Assembly (NCBI GenBank): GCA_948474755.1
Contig: CAOLHI010001304.1
Coordinates: forward strand, 337,798-401,797
From: Ctenosaura bakeri
Lineage: Eukaryota > Chordata > Lepidosauria > Squamata > Iguanidae
Length of the DNA: 64,000 nucleotides
Direction: 5' to 3'
The translations under genes were made by a program, and so were the position numbers. The notes beneath the pieces were generated by a model. The model ran no database searches, was not told the DNA's origin, and saw only the letters and a list, made by a program, of their open reading frames with translations. Below are positions 1 to 11,072 of this stretch, piece after piece. The first letter of the stretch is position 1, and every line of letters starts with the position of its first letter.

Positions 1-298
1 AATGGCTTGCAAAAATGGAGCAGCCATCATAGATAGGTTATAAAATGGAAACCGTGTAGATATTTAAAAAAAGAAAAGAAAAAAGAAAATCAGAGTCTAG
101 TGACAAGAATCTAGTGACAGGAATACTTAATTTATTTTAGCATATGTAGGGCTGTTAATATTCAACTATTTATCCCTGCAACTAAAGATGAATAATTTCC
201 ACAGTTTCCTCCCCACCATGGAGAAAATGAATATTTCCATGCAATTCCCAATTGACAAAGACTTTCAGGAATAAATTTAATACAGAAATATATGTGAA

Positions 299-666
299 TT
301 TATTTTGTGCATGAAAATTGATGGGTTTTGGGCAACAACTCCTACCCCTGTTTCTAGACAGGACAATTTTTGTGTGCAAGATTGTAATTTTCTATGAAAA
401 ACTAATACTCTTTCACAACAAGTATCTTGGGCAAAAAATTGCACAACGAAAGTTTTGCAGAACAAAAATCTGGTGCAGAAAACAGCAATCTTGCACAACA
501 AAAGCATGCACCTACTTTTTTGTGTAAGACTGCTGCTTTTTGTATACACTGTTTTGTGTAAGATTTTTGTTGTGCACAATTACTGATTTTTTGCATAGAA
601 AACAGTAACCCTGCACAAAAAAAAGTATATGTTGCTGTCCAGAAACAGTGTTTTTGCACAAAACCC
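299..666. repeat. Palindromic TGCACAAAA / TTTTGTGCA word island, copy 1
   Basis: About 370 bp packed with variants of TTTTGTGCA, TTGCACAACAAA, TTTTGCAGAACAAAA, GTGCAGAAAACAG and TTTTTGTGTAAGA in both orientations. Spacing is irregular, so this is not a simple microsatellite. A second island sits at 9737-9893. I do not recognise a named family. It could be a decayed non-autonomous element or a degenerate minisatellite. Confidence 0.45.
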
Positions 667-1046
667 CAAAATTCCTGAACAAATAAAAATGTATATTTCC
701 ATGCAGAATAATTTTACAATACACTTTAGGATGTGCAAATACCTGCAAAGACTGCAGAATTCTCAACGCTGTTATTTTTTCTAATGTGATTTCCTGAGTG
801 TCAGAACTGTTGAATTTTCTAGAAATCATAGTTAAAGGAGATAACTGGGGAAGGAGAGCTAGTATAGATTCTGTAGAAAACTGAAATACTAAATGCAAAG
901 ATTTTTATTTTAAAAAAATCAATTAGTTTTCATAGGTTTAACATAAATTACCAAAGGGTTAGGCTGGGAAAGAAGGAAAAATATGTGCCTTCTGAATTCT
1001 TATATGAACTTATCCAATTCACAACTGCAAACCCATAAGTGAAGTA
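667..1046. other. No recognised feature
   Basis: AT-rich intron sequence. The words around 690-705 (ATATTTCCATGCA) echo 228-241 (AATATTTCCATGCA), so the island's flanks may belong to one larger decayed repeat. Confidence 0.4.
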
Positions 1047-1266
1047 GGAGCCCACTCACTCCACACAGTTGTAGCACTATAATTTAGCTTTAACTGCCAT
1101 GGATGTACCCTATAGAATCCTGGGCTTTGTAGTTTGGGGAGGTGCTAGTGTTTTCTGGCTGTGAGTTCTAAATGCTGAAACTTCTAATCACAGGATTCCA
1201 TAGGATGGAAACATGTGAGTTAAAGTGGAGTAATAATGCTATAGTTCTTTAGTATGAATGTGCTCC
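1047..1266. repeat. Palindromic MITE-like repeat, TTTAACTGCCATGG type, copy 1
   Basis: Left arm (TTTAACTGCCATGG, then CCTATAGAATCCTGGG, then TTGTAGTTTGG) is mirrored by the right arm (GGATTCCATAGGATGG, then GTTAAAGTGG, then AATAATGCTATAG). The two arms pair as a long imperfect hairpin. This is a widespread squamate MITE type. Similar copies are at 27771-28012 and 30671-30883. Ends are approximate. Confidence 0.6.
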
Positions 1267-1315
1267 TGAACTCACTGGTATACCAAAATTAATACCTTTC
1301 AGAATGATGCACTGC

Positions 1316-1600
1316 AGTGCTCTTTTGAAATATGCACAGAAACGCACATAGTAGTGGATGAGTAACGCACAAGAATGAATTATTTTAGGGATAAAATCAC
1401 TTGTGAAATATTAAACACTAAGAAAGAGTATATACAAAAAAAGTGCCTTTTTGGAGAAATATTCACAAAAATGCATTACAATAACTTACAATCCCTCAAA
1501 TTCACAGAGGAAATAAGTTCGGACATGCTTAGTGTCATGAAAATAAGTAACAAGCAAAACCAGAACTGACAACTTCACCCAGCCCTACTCAAAATTAAAA
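1316..1600 (+). repeat. Unnamed degenerate repeat, plus-strand copy
   Basis: Contains spaced words such as AATATGCACAGAAACGCAC, TTTTAGGGATAAAATC and AAAAATGCATTACAATAAC, and a terminus CCAGAACTGACAACTTCACCC. The reverse complement of 10040-10260 has related words (TTAGGGAAAATTACTTTC, CAAAAATGTATCTTAGGGAG) and a similar terminus (CCAACACTGACAGG). The relation is by eye only. Confidence 0.3.
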
Positions 1601-1723
1601 CTTCACTACTAACAGAAGACAACTTTTGTCAGCAGAACAAGAGCGATCCAAAACAGATGTCAAGCAGAAGAGGAAGAATGGCCCAGTTCACTGTAAAATT
1701 ACAGAAGTAGGGCCCATGAAAAT

Positions 1724-1735
1724 AGTGAGCTACCA
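1724..1735 (+). repeat. Left target-site duplication of the L1 at 1736-5969
   Basis: AGTGAGCTACCA here is repeated exactly at 5970-5981, directly after the L1's A-rich tail. The bases just before it (GAAAAT) fit L1 endonuclease preference for an AAAA-rich target. Confidence 0.7.
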
Positions 1736-1850
1736 ACTAAAAGTGATATGGCAATGGCAGAAGATACTAGTCCTATATCTGAGGATAAAGTTGAACCGGC
1801 AGAACCAGAACTGAAAAAGAAGAAAGGAAAGCAAAGACATTAAAACAAAC

Positions 1851-4800
1851 ATGAAGATAATAACTTGGAATGTCCAAGGAATAAATGCACAAGCAAAAAG
1901 AAGGCAAATTTTTCATCCCTTAGAAAGATTGAGACCCCAAATAATGATATTATTGGAAACTCATATAAAGAAAAACCAGGAAAAATATTTATATAATTCT
2001 AAATAAGGCCAATGTTTTACTTCATCGTATGGAAAGAAGAAACGTGAAGTGGCAATATATATTGACAAGAATATTCCAGCAAAAAAAATAGTAGAAGATG
2101 AAGAAGGCAGAATATTGGGAGTTGAATTTGAAAAAAAATGGTAAAAAAAAGTATTAATTGGAGTATATGCCCCAAATGGAAACAAAAGGGAATTTTACAA
2201 AGAATTGCAGGAAAAGATATCGGAATATGAATATGAAGATTAGATATTAGCAGGTGATTGGAATGGAATAATGGATGTAAAAATGGATAAAAAGACTTCC
2301 CTTAATAAATAAGATCAAGGGAAGACTGGTAAACTTCCAAGAGCCTTTTCTGAGATGTGTGATGAAATAGCAGTATTGGATGTATGGAGGACTCTGTACC
2401 CAAATGAACAGGACTTTACATACTTCTCTGAAGTACACCAATCCTGGTCACAAATAGATATGATTTTTGCCTCTAAACAGTTAATAACAGAGACAAAGAA
2501 AATAGAAATACTGCATAAGACCATCTTGGACCATCACCCAGTGATGATACTTATACAGGAAAATACAAAGCAATTTCAATGGAGACTAAATGATAGTCTA
2601 TTAAATGATGAAGAAGTAGTACAACTGGCAAGAGAAGTTTTAAAAAATTATTTTAAAGAAAATGTTAAAGAGGATATGAAGATGAAGACAGTCTGGGATG
2701 CATCTAAAGCGGTAATGAGAGGGTTTTTTTATACAAAAAAGACAAATTCAGAATAAAAGGAAGCAAGAGAAATACCAAGAATTGATGATCTAACTTCAAG
2801 AGAAAGAAAAAGAACTCAAAGAAAATCCAATGAAGAAATCATTACATTTAGAAATAAAGAAAATACAAAAAGAGATAATGATGAATTCATTAGAGGAAAT
2901 AGAGAAGAAAATGAAACAGCTGAAATTGACTCAATTTGAACAAGCGAATAAGATGGGAAAATGGTTATCGTATAAGCTTAAGAAAAAGAGAGAAAGGAAT
3001 ACAATAGTGGAATTGATTAATGGAAAGAAGAAGATTACACAACATGAAAAAATAAAACAAGAATTTAAAGAATATTTTGGAAAATTATTTCAAGAAAAAA
3101 ATTTCCAATTGCGAAATGAAAAAAAATGGAGAGAGTTTTTTCGAAAAGATTAAAATTCCTAAAATATCAATGGAGGAGAAAGAAAAATTAAATAAACTAA
3201 TAACAATAACTGAAATAGAAGAGGCAATAAAAGAGCTGAAAACGGATAAGGCACCAGGACTGGATGGATTTACTTATTTATATTATAAAAGATTTGTAAA
3301 AGAATTAATTCACCCATACCAAGCAATGTTGAAGGAAATAGAGTGGCAAACCGCAATCATGGGGAGAAGCAAATATAGTGGTAACCGAAAGAGGACAAGG
3401 ATAAAAGAGAAGTAAAAAATTACAGACCAATCTCTCTATTGAATACAGATTATAAAATTTTGGCGACAATATTGGCAAAAAGGTTAAGAAATGCAGTACA
3501 GGAGAAGATACATGAAGGACAGATAGGTCTTCTCCCAGGTAGACAAATGAAAAATAATACTAGAACACTATTAAATGTGATTGAATATTATGATAAAAAC
3601 CCAGGGAAGAGGATAGCAATTATAGCATTGGATGTAGAAAAAGCATTTGATAATGTTACCTGGGATTTTATGCATAGAACATTGAAAGAATATGACCTGG
3701 GAGAAACCTTTTGTGCATGGATCGAGAGGATTTATCAGGATCAATCAGCAAAATTAATAATAAATGGAGATAAAACATCAAGTTTTAATATCAATAAAGG
3801 GGTATGGCAAGGATGCCCATTATCACCATTACTGTTCATAGTTGTGTTAGGGGTATTATTGATTGCAATAAATGAAGATCCACAGATAAGAGGGTTAAAA
3901 ATAAAGAAGAAGGAAATAAAATACAAAGCCTTTATGGATGATGTAATTATATTTTTGGAAGAACCACAAGAATCAATTCAGATATTGATGGACATTTTAC
4001 AAAAATATGGACAAATGGCAGGATATAAGATAAATAGAGAAAAGACAATGATGATGACATTAAATATAACAAAAAAAGAACAAATAGAATTGGAAAAAAG
4101 ATCTGAATATCAAATAACAAAGAAAATAAAATATCTGGGAATAGTAATATCAAATAAAAATCAATAGTTATTTGACAATAATTTTTTGAAGACCTGGAAA
4201 GAGATTCAAAGTAAAATGGAAAACTGGACACATTTAAACTTATCTCTTCTAGGAAGAATAAATGCTTTCAAAATGTCCTTATTACCAAGCTATTCTTTCT
4301 CTTCCAGAATTTACCTATAATCAGAAAGGAAAAGATATTTAAAGACTTGGAAAAAGAGCTTTGGAAATTTATCTGGCAAGGAAAAAACCCAATAAGATTC
4401 AAAAAACTAAAAGATGCAAAGAAGAGAGGAGGATTTGAGGTGCCATCGTTGAAAACTTATTTTCAAGCATGTTGTTTAGACATAATTAAAGATTGGGTTC
4501 AAGTAGAAGATACAACAACAAAAGAGGTGGAAGGAATGAATAATAGATTTGGTTGGCACAGATACTTGTCCGGCAGTGGAATCTGCTGCCTCAGAGTGTA
4601 GTGGAGTCTTCTTCTTTGGAGGTTTTTAAGCAGAGGCTAGATGGCCATCTGTCGGGAGTGCTTTGAGGGTGTTCCTGCATGGCAGGGGGTTGGACTGGAT
4701 GGTCCGTGTGGTCTCTTCTAACTCTACATTTCTATGATTCTATGATTCTATAAAATAAAAGTAAATAAAGAGTTTATAATCACTGTATCTGAAAGATATT

Positions 4801-5722
4801 ATTAAATGTTTGGTTACAAATAAAGCAAAAATGTAAAGAAGACTTCCTATATAGACTTCATTCCAAGAAGCTTATAAAATTGCTTCAACAAAACAAGGGA
4901 ATCTATTGACCTGTCAAGAATAATCAAGGGGATAAGCCAAGGATGTGTACGGAAGAAGAACTAAAAGCTTTAGGACATGAATTTAATTGGTTCCCATGGA
5001 GACATTTAAAAGAGGGATATAAGATGGATCAAAAATTATATGGATTTGAAAGGAAAGAAAATGAGTTAGATATACTGATGAAGGGGGACCAGAAAAAGAG
5101 AATTTCTAAATTTTATAAAATATTATTGCATAGAGAAATGGAAACAGAGATTGTAAAAGATAATATAAGATGGGCGCAAAATATTGGTCATCCTATAGAG
5201 TATGATACATGGGTGAAGGCATGGAAAACAGATATAAAATTTACACCAAGTTTAAAATTAAGAGAAAACTTCTATAAAATGTTACACAGATGGTACATGA
5301 CACCTGAAAGATTGCAAAAAATAACAAAAAGTGGAAATGCGAGATGCTGGAAATGTGATGAGAAGGAGGGATCTTTTTATCATATGTGGTGGACTTGTAA
5401 GATAGCAAAGAAATATTGGAAAGAAATTCATGATGAAATTCAAAGGATATATGGTTTTAAGTTTGAGATGAAGCCAGAGTTTTATTTGTTAAATATATTA
5501 GGACAGCAAAGAAAAATAAGATGTCACCAGAAGATATTGTTATATATTATTACTGCTGCAAGACTGACATATGCACAATACTGGAAAAAAAGGGAATATG
5601 TAGACATAAAGGAATGGAAACTCAAAGTACTAGATATGGTAGAAACAGAAAAAATAGCATTTTTAATGAAAAATAAATCTATCCAGAACTTTGAAAGGGA
5701 ATGGAGAGAAGTACTGGACTAG
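1851..5722 (+). pseudogene. L1 ORF2 remnant: endonuclease, reverse transcriptase, C-terminal cysteine motif
   Basis: ORF2 protein makes the genomic nick and reverse-transcribes the element RNA. The start MKIITWNVQGINA at 1851 and LETHI belong to the apurinic-like endonuclease. AGDWNGIMDV (about 2250) and SQIDMIF with DHHPV (about 2450-2540) finish that domain. The reverse transcriptase runs from about 3200 (KAPGLDGFTYLYYK) through NYRPISLLNTDYKILA (3418), LDVEKAFDNVTWDFM (3631), QGCPLSPLLF (3808) and AFMDDVIIF (3926) to KYLGIVI (4130). The catalytic box reads FMDD where active copies have FADD, which together with several in-frame stops indicates no activity. After the CR1 insertion, an open segment from 4943 ends with a Cys-X2-Cys-X7-His-X4-Cys motif (CWKCDEKEGSFYHMWWTC) and stops at 5722. 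Confidence 0.93.
4567..4751 (+). mobile_element. CR1 LINE 3' end inserted in the L1
   Basis: GGAGGTTTTTAAGCAGAGG, GGATGGCCATCTGTCGGG-like and GGGGGTTGGACTGGATGG-like words followed by a repeated ATTCTATG tail are the standard CR1 3' end. L1 coding sequence breaks after FGWHRYL and resumes as KIKVNKEF at about 4755. CR1 was therefore the later arrival. CR1 makes no clear target duplication and none is seen. Confidence 0.85.
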
Positions 5723-5969
5723 ATAAAGAAATAATGTAGGAAGGGAAGCAACAATGAAAATAAAGAAAAGTAATAACACATAAGATATATTATAAGTAGC
5801 AATGTACTAAAGTGAATGTAACAATGTAATAACGTAAGAATTTGTAATAATGAAAATATGAATGTATGAAGATAAATAAGCAGAGTGAATTGGGACAAAG
5901 ATGAAAGTGGGGAAGAGGGGGGGTGTTTTATGTTTAATATAAACTGCAATAAAAAAAAGAAAAGAAAAC

Positions 5970-5981
5970 AGTGAGCTACCA
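5970..5981 (+). repeat. Right target-site duplication of the L1 at 1736-5969
   Basis: Exact copy of 1724-1735, immediately following the A-rich tail. Confidence 0.7.
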
Positions 5982-7123
5982 TCTATCATCACTATTTTGA
6001 GATTCACTTCCAGGAATCAATTGGGAACCTACTAAACCCCACAGCCATAATGCCACTTGTGAAATGATTGACAATAGCACAAGCGTTGCATAGAATTAAT
6101 ACATTGATTTGCTCCTACTAATAAGAAGATAAAGACCATTAGCCAAGGCCCCATTAGCCAAAAACTGCAAAGAAACCTTTATAATAACATATTCTCCTAC
6201 AATTCTGAATGGAGGAAACAGCTTTTTCTGACAGGAAATACAAGCATTAACATCTAGAGAGCTTCTAGAATTTTCTAATGTAGTTGGTCTCATGCCTGAA
6301 CTATCCCAAGACATTTTGTTGACTAACACAGAACTGGAAAGTGTGCCACCCTCCATCTAAGTGATGGACTCTAGCACCTTAAGATAAGAAGATCTGGATT
6401 TCCCATTTGTTATAGAAAGCCATTTTTCCTCGGGGGAAAAAAAGAAAGAAAAAACTCATTATGGAATATTTTGTTTTAGAATTATGCTTGGTGTCAATAT
6501 TTTCTGCCCCAAATTTATTTCTTAAAAAAAAAAAGTGTGAAGGAGACTATACAAGACTATATATGGAATCAGATCATTAAAATTTCTGGTCTTGGTTTCT
6601 TTCTCCCAGATCCTTTTTATTGGCATGAATGTGCTATGTCTGCTTCACACTGTGGGGTAATAGTGGAAGTAAAATCATGCTCTTTGTTACTAATCTTAAT
6701 GGTTTCTTGTGCCATCGTGGTGGTGTTGTTTTTCCTGACTTCTGAGCAGGGCTCATGTAGACAGCTTTCTGCCTGAAGCAAAGGAAAAGATGTCTCCTTC
6801 TAATCGAAGTACAGAGTCTGAAGAGTGCGCAAGGAATGTCTTCTCCTCTTTCCCAAAAGCAGGGTAACTTATGGGGACACACACGCCTCTTTCTCCCAGT
6901 CTCACTGCTGCTCCCGTTCTCCATAACTGCTACTGCTAAACCTGCTCCCAAGTATAGCATTTAGAACAAAACAGGATGTATGTAAGTTTCTTTATCCATA
7001 GTAACTGTGGCCATTAGTAGGGAAAGGAAAACCTACATAAATCCAACTCAAACCTGTTATTGTTTTGAACTACTACTGCCTGAATCCTCATGCTGGCTAG
7101 ATAATACAGGGCGTTGTACTTTG
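5982..7123. other. No recognised feature
   Basis: Intron sequence with an A-rich tract at 6437-6455 and another at 6523-6534. Open frames here are short and show no family resemblance. Confidence 0.5.
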
Positions 7124-7138
7124 GAACAAGCAACTTTT
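7124..7138 (-). repeat. Target-site duplication (3' side) of the antisense L1
   Basis: GAACAAGCAACTTTT occurs here and again at 7607-7621, bracketing 468 bp. A 15-bp perfect duplication is typical of L1 insertion. Confidence 0.8.
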
Positions 7139-7606
7139 GCTATTTTAAAGTATTTTTATTAAAATAAAATAAAATAAAAATAGATCAGATTCAACATATC
7201 TGTATGCATGTCATACATTCTGTTACCTTTCAACTTCTTATACTTGTATAATCCATACAAATAACCCTCTTACTATAACTGTTATGTTATCATTCATCTA
7301 TTAGTAACAATGTTATATTAAGCAACAAATATAATATTAAATATCAGTATTAAAATGAAAGCAAAGCATTTTTCAATGTTTTAACGTTTCCGTAACCATC
7401 ACGCAAAATAATTGGATGCTTCAATACCTATTATCTACCCTTCGATTAATATGTTTATCACTTACATATCCCTATTGATTCATTTCTTAATTTTCCATTA
7501 AGAAATTAATTTGTATTTTACAAATGCCACACAATGCTTCCCCCCTCCCTTATTTGTATCACTATACTTTATAGTCAGTGTAGGTGTAACATCCAAAATT
7601 CCTTTA
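7139..7606 (-). mobile_element. 5'-truncated LINE 3' end, probably L1, antisense
   Basis: The insert is bracketed by a perfect 15-bp duplication. On the minus strand it ends with TTTTATTTTATTTTA and AATAAAAATAC, an A/T-rich tail with a polyadenylation-type signal. A G-rich tract (GGGAGGGGGG, minus strand, near 7545) resembles the G-rich stretch in the 3' UTR of the L1 at 1736-5969. No coding sequence remains. L1 is inferred from duplication length, truncation and tail. Confidence 0.7.
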
Positions 7607-7621
7607 GAACAAGCAACTTTT
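7607..7621 (-). repeat. Target-site duplication (5' side) of the antisense L1
   Basis: Exact copy of 7124-7138. Confidence 0.8.
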
Positions 7622-8384
7622 CCAAACTCTGTTTCAATGAACAGAAGTGCTACTATTATGGGGAGGAGGAGAGAGAGAGGTGAAGAATGACAAATTAGGG
7701 AGACCAGCTCATAATGTTACTGATCTTCCTAGCTCTAACCTTCAAAACCACAGACCAAATTTCATTTCCCCAAAAAATCTTCCACGCTATTTAGCCCTGC
7801 TTAGAAACCTTTCCATCAATGTGTGTGCACTGACAGATGTTTCAGTGTCTCAGTGTTATGAGCAGAGAATGAGAGAGAGTTCAAAAGGTACTGAATGTTT
7901 TTCCTTAATAATAAGTTGGAATGTTCTGCCTTGTCATTTAGATTCTTTCCTTTAACTGCCTGTCATATGAGGCAGCTACTTCCCATCAAGACTCAAGCTG
8001 ATGCTTCACTGACCACTAGAAAGGATAAAATCTGTCCTCCAGCATTTTGCACCCATTAAGGCAACGGACTGGATTTTTGTAATAAGAATGTCGCAATAAC
8101 CGAACCAAGCAAAAAGCCAGTGCCCTAGAGAGACAATGTTTAATCATTCTCTGCTGGCAGAGTTTGAGAAATGAAGGCCAACCACTGTATTTTTTCTTGC
8201 TGGCCACCAAGAGTCTGGCTGTCACTTATTTGGTCCCATGATGCTTGAATGAAACACATAAGTATATGTGTGCACATGCACATGCATGTGTGTGCCTGCA
8301 CACATAATTAGAGAGGAAGAAGCCTCTCTTGACCAATCTACAGCTTGATAAACTTACAGAAAAGGAAATACCAAAAATGTACCA
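7622..8384. other. No recognised feature apart from a TG/CA-rich tract
   Basis: Unique-looking intron sequence. An alternating purine-pyrimidine stretch lies at 8262-8305 (TATGTGTGCACATGCACATG and similar). Confidence 0.5.
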
Positions 8385-9100
8385 TGCCTGACCATACGGA
8401 GGTACTTGCTGTTAGGGGCCCCAGCCCAGGTATAGAGGTTTGTCAACCAGTTCTAGACGGGGTCACACTTCCCCTGAAAGACTGTGTCCGCAGCTTGGGA
8501 GTGCTCCTGGACTCGCCGCTTCAGATGACAGCTCAAATTGATGCGGCAGCCAGGAGTGCCTGCTATCAGCTTCGGCTGATACGCCAGCTGCGCTTCCTGG
8601 ACTTGGAACACCTAAAAACAGTGGTACATGCGCTGGTAACTTCACGGCTTGACTTCTGTAATGCGCTCTACATAGGGCTACCCATGTGCTTAGTCCGGAA
8701 ACTTCAATTAATTCAGAATATGGCAGCCAGGTTGGTCACCGGAACATCTAAAAGTGACCACATAACACCAATTCTGAAGTCTTTACACTGGCTGCCTATT
8801 CGTTTCCGGGCACAGTACAAGGTGTTGGTTTTTACCTTTAAAGCCCTTCATGGCTTGGGGCCAGCCTACCTGCGGGATCGCCTTCTCCCATACAATCCGC
8901 CCCGCACACTAAGGTCCTCTGGGAGGAATTTACTGCAGCCAATCAGAACTAGGTTGGCTGCGGTTACCCAGAGGACCTTTTCTTCTGTCGCTCCCAAGTT
9001 ATGGAATGGCCTGCCGGAGGAGACCCGGCACATTACCAGTCTTGACTGCTTTAAAAAAGCAGTCAAGACCGTTCTCTTCCGACAGGCCTTCCCAGATTAG
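8385..9100 (+). pseudogene. L2 ORF2 C-terminal fragment (open frame)
   Basis: Truncated reverse-transcriptase protein of an L2-type LINE. The frame is open from 8345 to a TAG at 9098-9100 and gives 251 codons, of which roughly the first dozen are probably flanking sequence. Recognisable family blocks in order are VRSLGVLLDSPLQM, LRFLDLEHLKTVVHALVTSR, LDFCNALYIGLP, HWLPIRFRAQYKVLVFTFKA and LHGLGPAYLRDRL, then PKLWNGLPEE near the C terminus. The catalytic fingers and palm lie upstream and are absent, so no activity is possible. The preserved frame reflects recent insertion, not host use. I see no sign of domestication such as a host promoter or splice site. Confidence 0.88.
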
Positions 9101-9289
9101 TGTTCCACCGCCTCTCATCATTGTCTTCTGTGTTAATCTTGTTTTTAATTTGTTTTAATTAACTAATATGTTTTAGGGGGATAGAAGGGTTGGAGGGTGG
9201 GGAGGATAGGGTGCGTTTTAATGTTTTAATGTTTTTATATATTTTTGTAATGCCGCCTCGATCCATTGGGAGAGGCGGGATAGAAATAA

Positions 9290-9290
<1 letters not shown>

Positions 9291-9341
<51 letters not shown>
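9291..9341 (+). repeat. ATT microsatellite at the L2 tail
   Basis: About 17 uninterrupted ATT units directly at the 3' end of the L2 element; probably length-variable between individuals. Confidence 0.9.
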
Positions 9342-9342
<1 letters not shown>

Positions 9343-9736
9343 AGTTAAAGTTGGAATGAGACTAATCCAGCATAAGGATCATATAAAGGGTGCAATCTTT
9401 AGGGTGCCCACTGCCTCTTAAACCCCCATCACCCACCCAAATATTTCCTAGATTTTAAAAATAGGTGTTTTTGTTTGTTTGTTTGCTGAAACCCCTTTAA
9501 AAGACTCTGCCAGACAAAAAGATATTGTTTCAGGCATCCCCCCCAAAAGCAACAACCAACAAAATAGCTGAAAAGGCAAGAAGTAATGATATAACATCAC
9601 TCCTGGATACCCAAAATTATGCCCACAACAGCACAGTGAGGCTGCTCCAGAATTCTGGAGGGGTTGAAAGTCAATTGATGATGCCCCCCTGGGCTCTGGA
9701 TCATGTTTGCAAAGACAATTTGTAGTTTCAGACTTA

Positions 9737-9893
9737 TTCTGCACAAACTTTTTTTTTTTTTTCTGTGCAGAAAATGCTATTTTCTGTACTGAAAATGCAG
9801 TATTTAAGGACTCATTTTGTACAAAATTGCACGTGGTCTTTTGTGCAGAAAACATCATTTTCAGTGCAGAAGACCACATTTTCTGCACAAAAG
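9737..9893. repeat. Palindromic TGCACAAAA / TTTTGTGCA word island, copy 2
   Basis: TTCTGCACAAAC, TTTCTGTGCAGAAAATG, TTTTGTGCAGAAAAC and TTTTCTGCACAAAAG occur within 160 bp. A 45-bp hairpin at 9833-9877 pairs GTGGTCTTTTGTGCAGAAAA with ATTTTCAGTGCAGAAGACCA. The word set matches the island at 299-666. Family unknown. Confidence 0.5.
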
Positions 9894-10039
9894 TTTTGAA
9901 TGAATCCATTCCAGGATTCTCCTTATTAGCGCTTCCTGATGTTTGCGGAATACATTTTGACCATCTTTTGAGTATTTTTGAATATTTAGTCCATCCTTAC
10001 CTAGGATCTCTTCAAACCTATAACTAGGAGTAGCCAAAC

Positions 10040-10260
10040 CTGTCAGTGTTGGTATCATTCGTTTTCTTATTTTTCCATATGATTCCGTTCACCTACCAGC
10101 TTGCGTATTTTAAAAAAACTCTGCATGAATGTCCATGTGCAATTTTGCACACATTTCTTAATACTTCAGGGAGCTTTTTTCTCCCTAAGATACATTTTTG
10201 AAAGTAATTTTCCCTAATACATTGTAATTGTTTATGTTAGTTTCATAACTTTCATTTATG
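10040..10260 (-). repeat. Unnamed degenerate repeat, minus-strand copy
   Basis: On the plus strand it shows CATGTGCAATTTTGCACAC, CAGGGAGCTTTTTTCTCCCT and AATTTTCCCTAATACATTG, a style of degenerate internal repetition. Its reverse complement resembles 1316-1600 in several words and at the terminus. Edges are guesses. Confidence 0.35.
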
Positions 10261-10978
10261 AATGCTTGTTTTCATTTTCACCTATTAGACATTTTGGTAC
10301 ACATACTGTAATGGAAGAACTGCTTCATAAGATTTGGAAAAGTGTGAATATTAAAGGATAACTATCTCAGTTCATGCACAAGTTTAGGTTCAAGCTAAAT
10401 ATATTAGCATTAAGAAGTCAGTTGAAGAGACTTCTCATCCATGCCAATATAGAGCTGTCTCTGACTAAATATGAGGAGTTACTCTTTCTAGAAGATATCC
10501 GGGGATCTTTCTTCCATACGTCTGTCATGAATATGATATGAATATAAGCTCTTCAAACAAGCTGATCTAATCCAAAATCCTTTTTCCATGTTTGATTAGC
10601 AAAATACCCAGCTGCAATCCTATATGCAGAACATGGGCAGCTGTCTCCCCCACACCCCCAATTAATTTTTTGGATGTAGACTCTCTTTATATGTGGATGT
10701 GCAATTTAACTATTGAGTCCAATACTACTTGATAGTTTCTCTATTTCCCTTTGATCTGTTTCACTTGTGATGCTGTATAAGCTGCTTCTACCTGATCTAC
10801 CCCAATTCAACACTCTCTATTCCACATCCCAGATCTGTCCAAGGGTCTCTAATCCTCATTAGAGTCATGTGAGGAGAAAAGGGAAACAGAATGGGAAAGA
10901 TGTATAGAGATTTTCCCTTGCATTAGCAAATTTTCACTAGCACTGCACTCAGACTAAACTATTACCAGAGTTTGGAAC

Positions 10979-11072
10979 CTGTATCTTTTGGACTACTATT
11001 ACAAGAATTCACCAGCCAGTGGCCATGCTGACTGGGGGATTCTGGGAGATATAATCCAAAAAAAGTAACTCT
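10979..11072. repeat. Short palindromic repeat, TTTGGACTAC / GTAGTCCAAA type
   Basis: TTTTGGACTACTATTACAAG with CACCAGCCAGTGGCCATGC pairs with the right half, TGGGGGATTCTGGGAGATA and ATAATCCAAAAAAAG. Related fragments occur at 12236-12333, 27640-27715, 30556-30595 and 62136-62195. Confidence 0.5.

Larger units (their letters stand above)
1736..5969 (+). mobile_element. L1-clade LINE, 5'-truncated and degenerate
   Basis: A non-LTR retrotransposon copy of about 4.2 kb. It begins within the end of ORF1 (a lysine-rich tail ending at about 1843), continues through a nearly full-length but broken ORF2 from 1851 to 5722, and has a short 3' UTR with a G-rich tract at 5911-5923. It ends in an A-rich tail at 5950-5969. 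Matching 12-bp duplications flank it (1724-1735 and 5970-5981), so the boundaries are well supported. A CR1 3' end has been inserted at 4567-4751. Many stops and frameshifts show a long-dead copy. The clade call comes from the endonuclease (ITWNVQGINA), reverse transcriptase and C-terminal cysteine motif. Confidence 0.92.
8385..9343 (+). mobile_element. L2-type LINE, 3' part with ATT-repeat tail
   Basis: The last third of an L2/CR1-superfamily ORF2 is followed by about 240 bp of 3' UTR, the block GCCGCCTCGATCCATTGGG with GAGGCGGGATAGAAATAAA, and a pure ATT microsatellite to 9341. That ending is characteristic of squamate L2-like LINEs. The coding part is uninterrupted over about 710 bp, so this copy is younger than the other LINE pieces here. 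The 5' side is truncated and no target duplication is apparent. Confidence 0.85.

Noticed and set aside
9448..9909. 153-codon antisense open frame
   Set aside because: Most of it translates the palindromic TGCACAAAA island, giving repeated SAQK/FVQN-like residues that mirror the DNA words.
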